Source: Microbulbifer marinus
GTDB taxonomy: Bacteria; Pseudomonadota; Gammaproteobacteria; Pseudomonadales; Cellvibrionaceae
NCBI RefSeq assembly: GCF_900107725.1
Contig: NZ_FNQO01000003.1
Coordinates: 248,001-312,000 of the forward strand
Direction: 5' to 3'
DNA length: 64,000 bases
Positions 63,575 through 64,000 of the stretch are shown piece by piece; position 1 is the first letter of the stretch; every line of letters starts with the position of its first letter. The notes beneath the pieces are model-generated. The model saw only the letters and a list, made by a program, of their open reading frames with translations, was not told the DNA's origin and made no database searches. A program made the position numbers and the translations under genes.

Positions 63575-64000
63575 GACAGGGATTCTTCCCGAATCCGGCT
63601 GACGTACTGTGCCAGTGTTGGCAAGACGGCGTCTTTATCCGACAGAATGGGGGTTTCCAGCTGCCAGTCGATCGCCAACTGCGGATCGTTCCATACTATC
63701 CCGGAGTTGTCGCCCGGGTCGTAATATTCGGTGCACTTGTACTCCACGTCGGCGATCGCCGACAGTACCGCGAAGCCATGTGCATAGCCGGGCGGGATCC
63801 ACAGCTGCCGTTGATTGTCATCACTCAGAACACACGCTTCGTGACACCCGAAAGTGGGCGAGTCAGGATCTATATCCACTGCCACATCCAGGATCCGCCC
63901 ACGCGCGACGCGCACGAGTTTCCCCTGCGGTTTTTCCTGCTGGAAATGCAAGCCTCGCAGTACACCGCATATCGAGCGAGAATGGTTGTCCTGCACGAAA
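63571..64000 (-). CDS. rfbC: dTDP-4-dehydrorhamnose 3,5-epimerase, partial (5' end outside window)
   Basis: The last about 143 residues of RfbC. Family blocks: FVQDNHSRSICGVLRGLHFQ at the window edge, GKLVRVARGRILDVAVDI and WIPPGYAHGFAV. About 45 N-terminal residues lie beyond base 64000. The valine GTG at 63996 is internal, not a start. It is co-transcribed with rfbD; rfbA and rfbB probably lie upstream. Confidence 0.95.
   Translation of the reverse strand, partial: FVQDNHSRSICGVLRGLHFQQEKPQGKLVRVARGRILDVAVDIDPDSPTFGCHEACVLSDDNQRQLWIPPGYAHGFAVLSAIADVEYKCTEYYDPGDNSGIVWNDPQLAIDWQLETPILSDKDAVLPTLAQYVSRIREESLS

Noticed and set aside
1..64000. Defence system, prophage, integrase, CRISPR array, biosynthetic gene cluster, tRNA or rRNA genes
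   Set aside because: Every substantial ORF was assigned to housekeeping, metabolic or signalling families. No transposase, integrase, repeat-spacer array or cloverleaf with tRNA features was found.

Overview
The window reads as chromosomal DNA of a marine gammaproteobacterium, most likely of the Cellvibrionales (Microbulbifer-like). This rests on the high-GC coding style, the gene families present (suhB next to trmJ, DUF3549, YqcC, GcvP, DeaD, NfeD/slipin, MASE1 and MHYT signalling proteins) and the many short palindromic repeats between genes. No sequence search was run, so the taxon is an inference. No rRNA, tRNA, CRISPR array, prophage, transposase or recognisable defence island was seen.

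Layout. 1-7.0 kb: trmJ (cut by the left edge) diverges from suhB across a 180-bp long palindrome, followed by a membrane GGDEF-EAL protein, a PAS histidine kinase with a degenerate receiver, and a candidate small RNA. 7.4-12 kb: a fatty-acid desaturase, then a three-gene leftward cassette of ATP-grasp RimK-like ligase, 7TM/inactive transglutaminase and retropepsin-like lipoprotein. 12.3-22.1 kb: a nine-gene rightward operon for kynurenine degradation (TPP enzyme, SDR, aldehyde dehydrogenase, RidA deaminase, 3-hydroxyanthranilate dioxygenase, ACMS decarboxylase, cyclase/formamidase, kynureninase, kynurenine monooxygenase) behind a readable sigma-70 promoter. 22-29.8 kb: yqcC-dinG, an acyltransferase, nhaC, a DUF3549 gene and an outer-membrane barrel. 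30-43.8 kb: a small lipoprotein, pgi, marC-like, slipin-nfeD, ggt, pyrB, sbcB, a VOC protein, argS, a sugar-nucleotide reductase and DUF2007. 44-53.9 kb: a frameshifted pfkB, gcvP, an MHYT protein, a lipoprotein, a sugar dehydrogenase-cytochrome c fusion, purU and pepQ. 54-64 kb: an exported amidohydrolase, the divergent metE/metR pair, cytochrome b561, deaD, and the dTDP-rhamnose genes rfbD and rfbC (cut by the right edge).

The clearest physiological unit is the kynurenine operon. It should take N-formylkynurenine through kynurenine, 3-hydroxykynurenine, 3-hydroxyanthranilate, ACMS and 2-aminomuconate semialdehyde to 2-aminomuconate and its deaminated product. Tryptophan dioxygenase and the usual meta-cleavage lower pathway (oxalocrotonate decarboxylase, hydratase, aldolase, acetaldehyde dehydrogenase) are not in the window. 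In their place the first two genes encode a TPP-dependent enzyme and an SDR whose substrates are unknown.

The most unusual non-coding signal is a set of palindromic intergenic elements: three copies of one family with GGCCCTG-type ends (16.4, 40.4 and 42.4 kb), three copies of a CGTCAT-ended family (56.3, 59.7 and 60.5 kb), and two single elements (0.57 and 30.4 kb).
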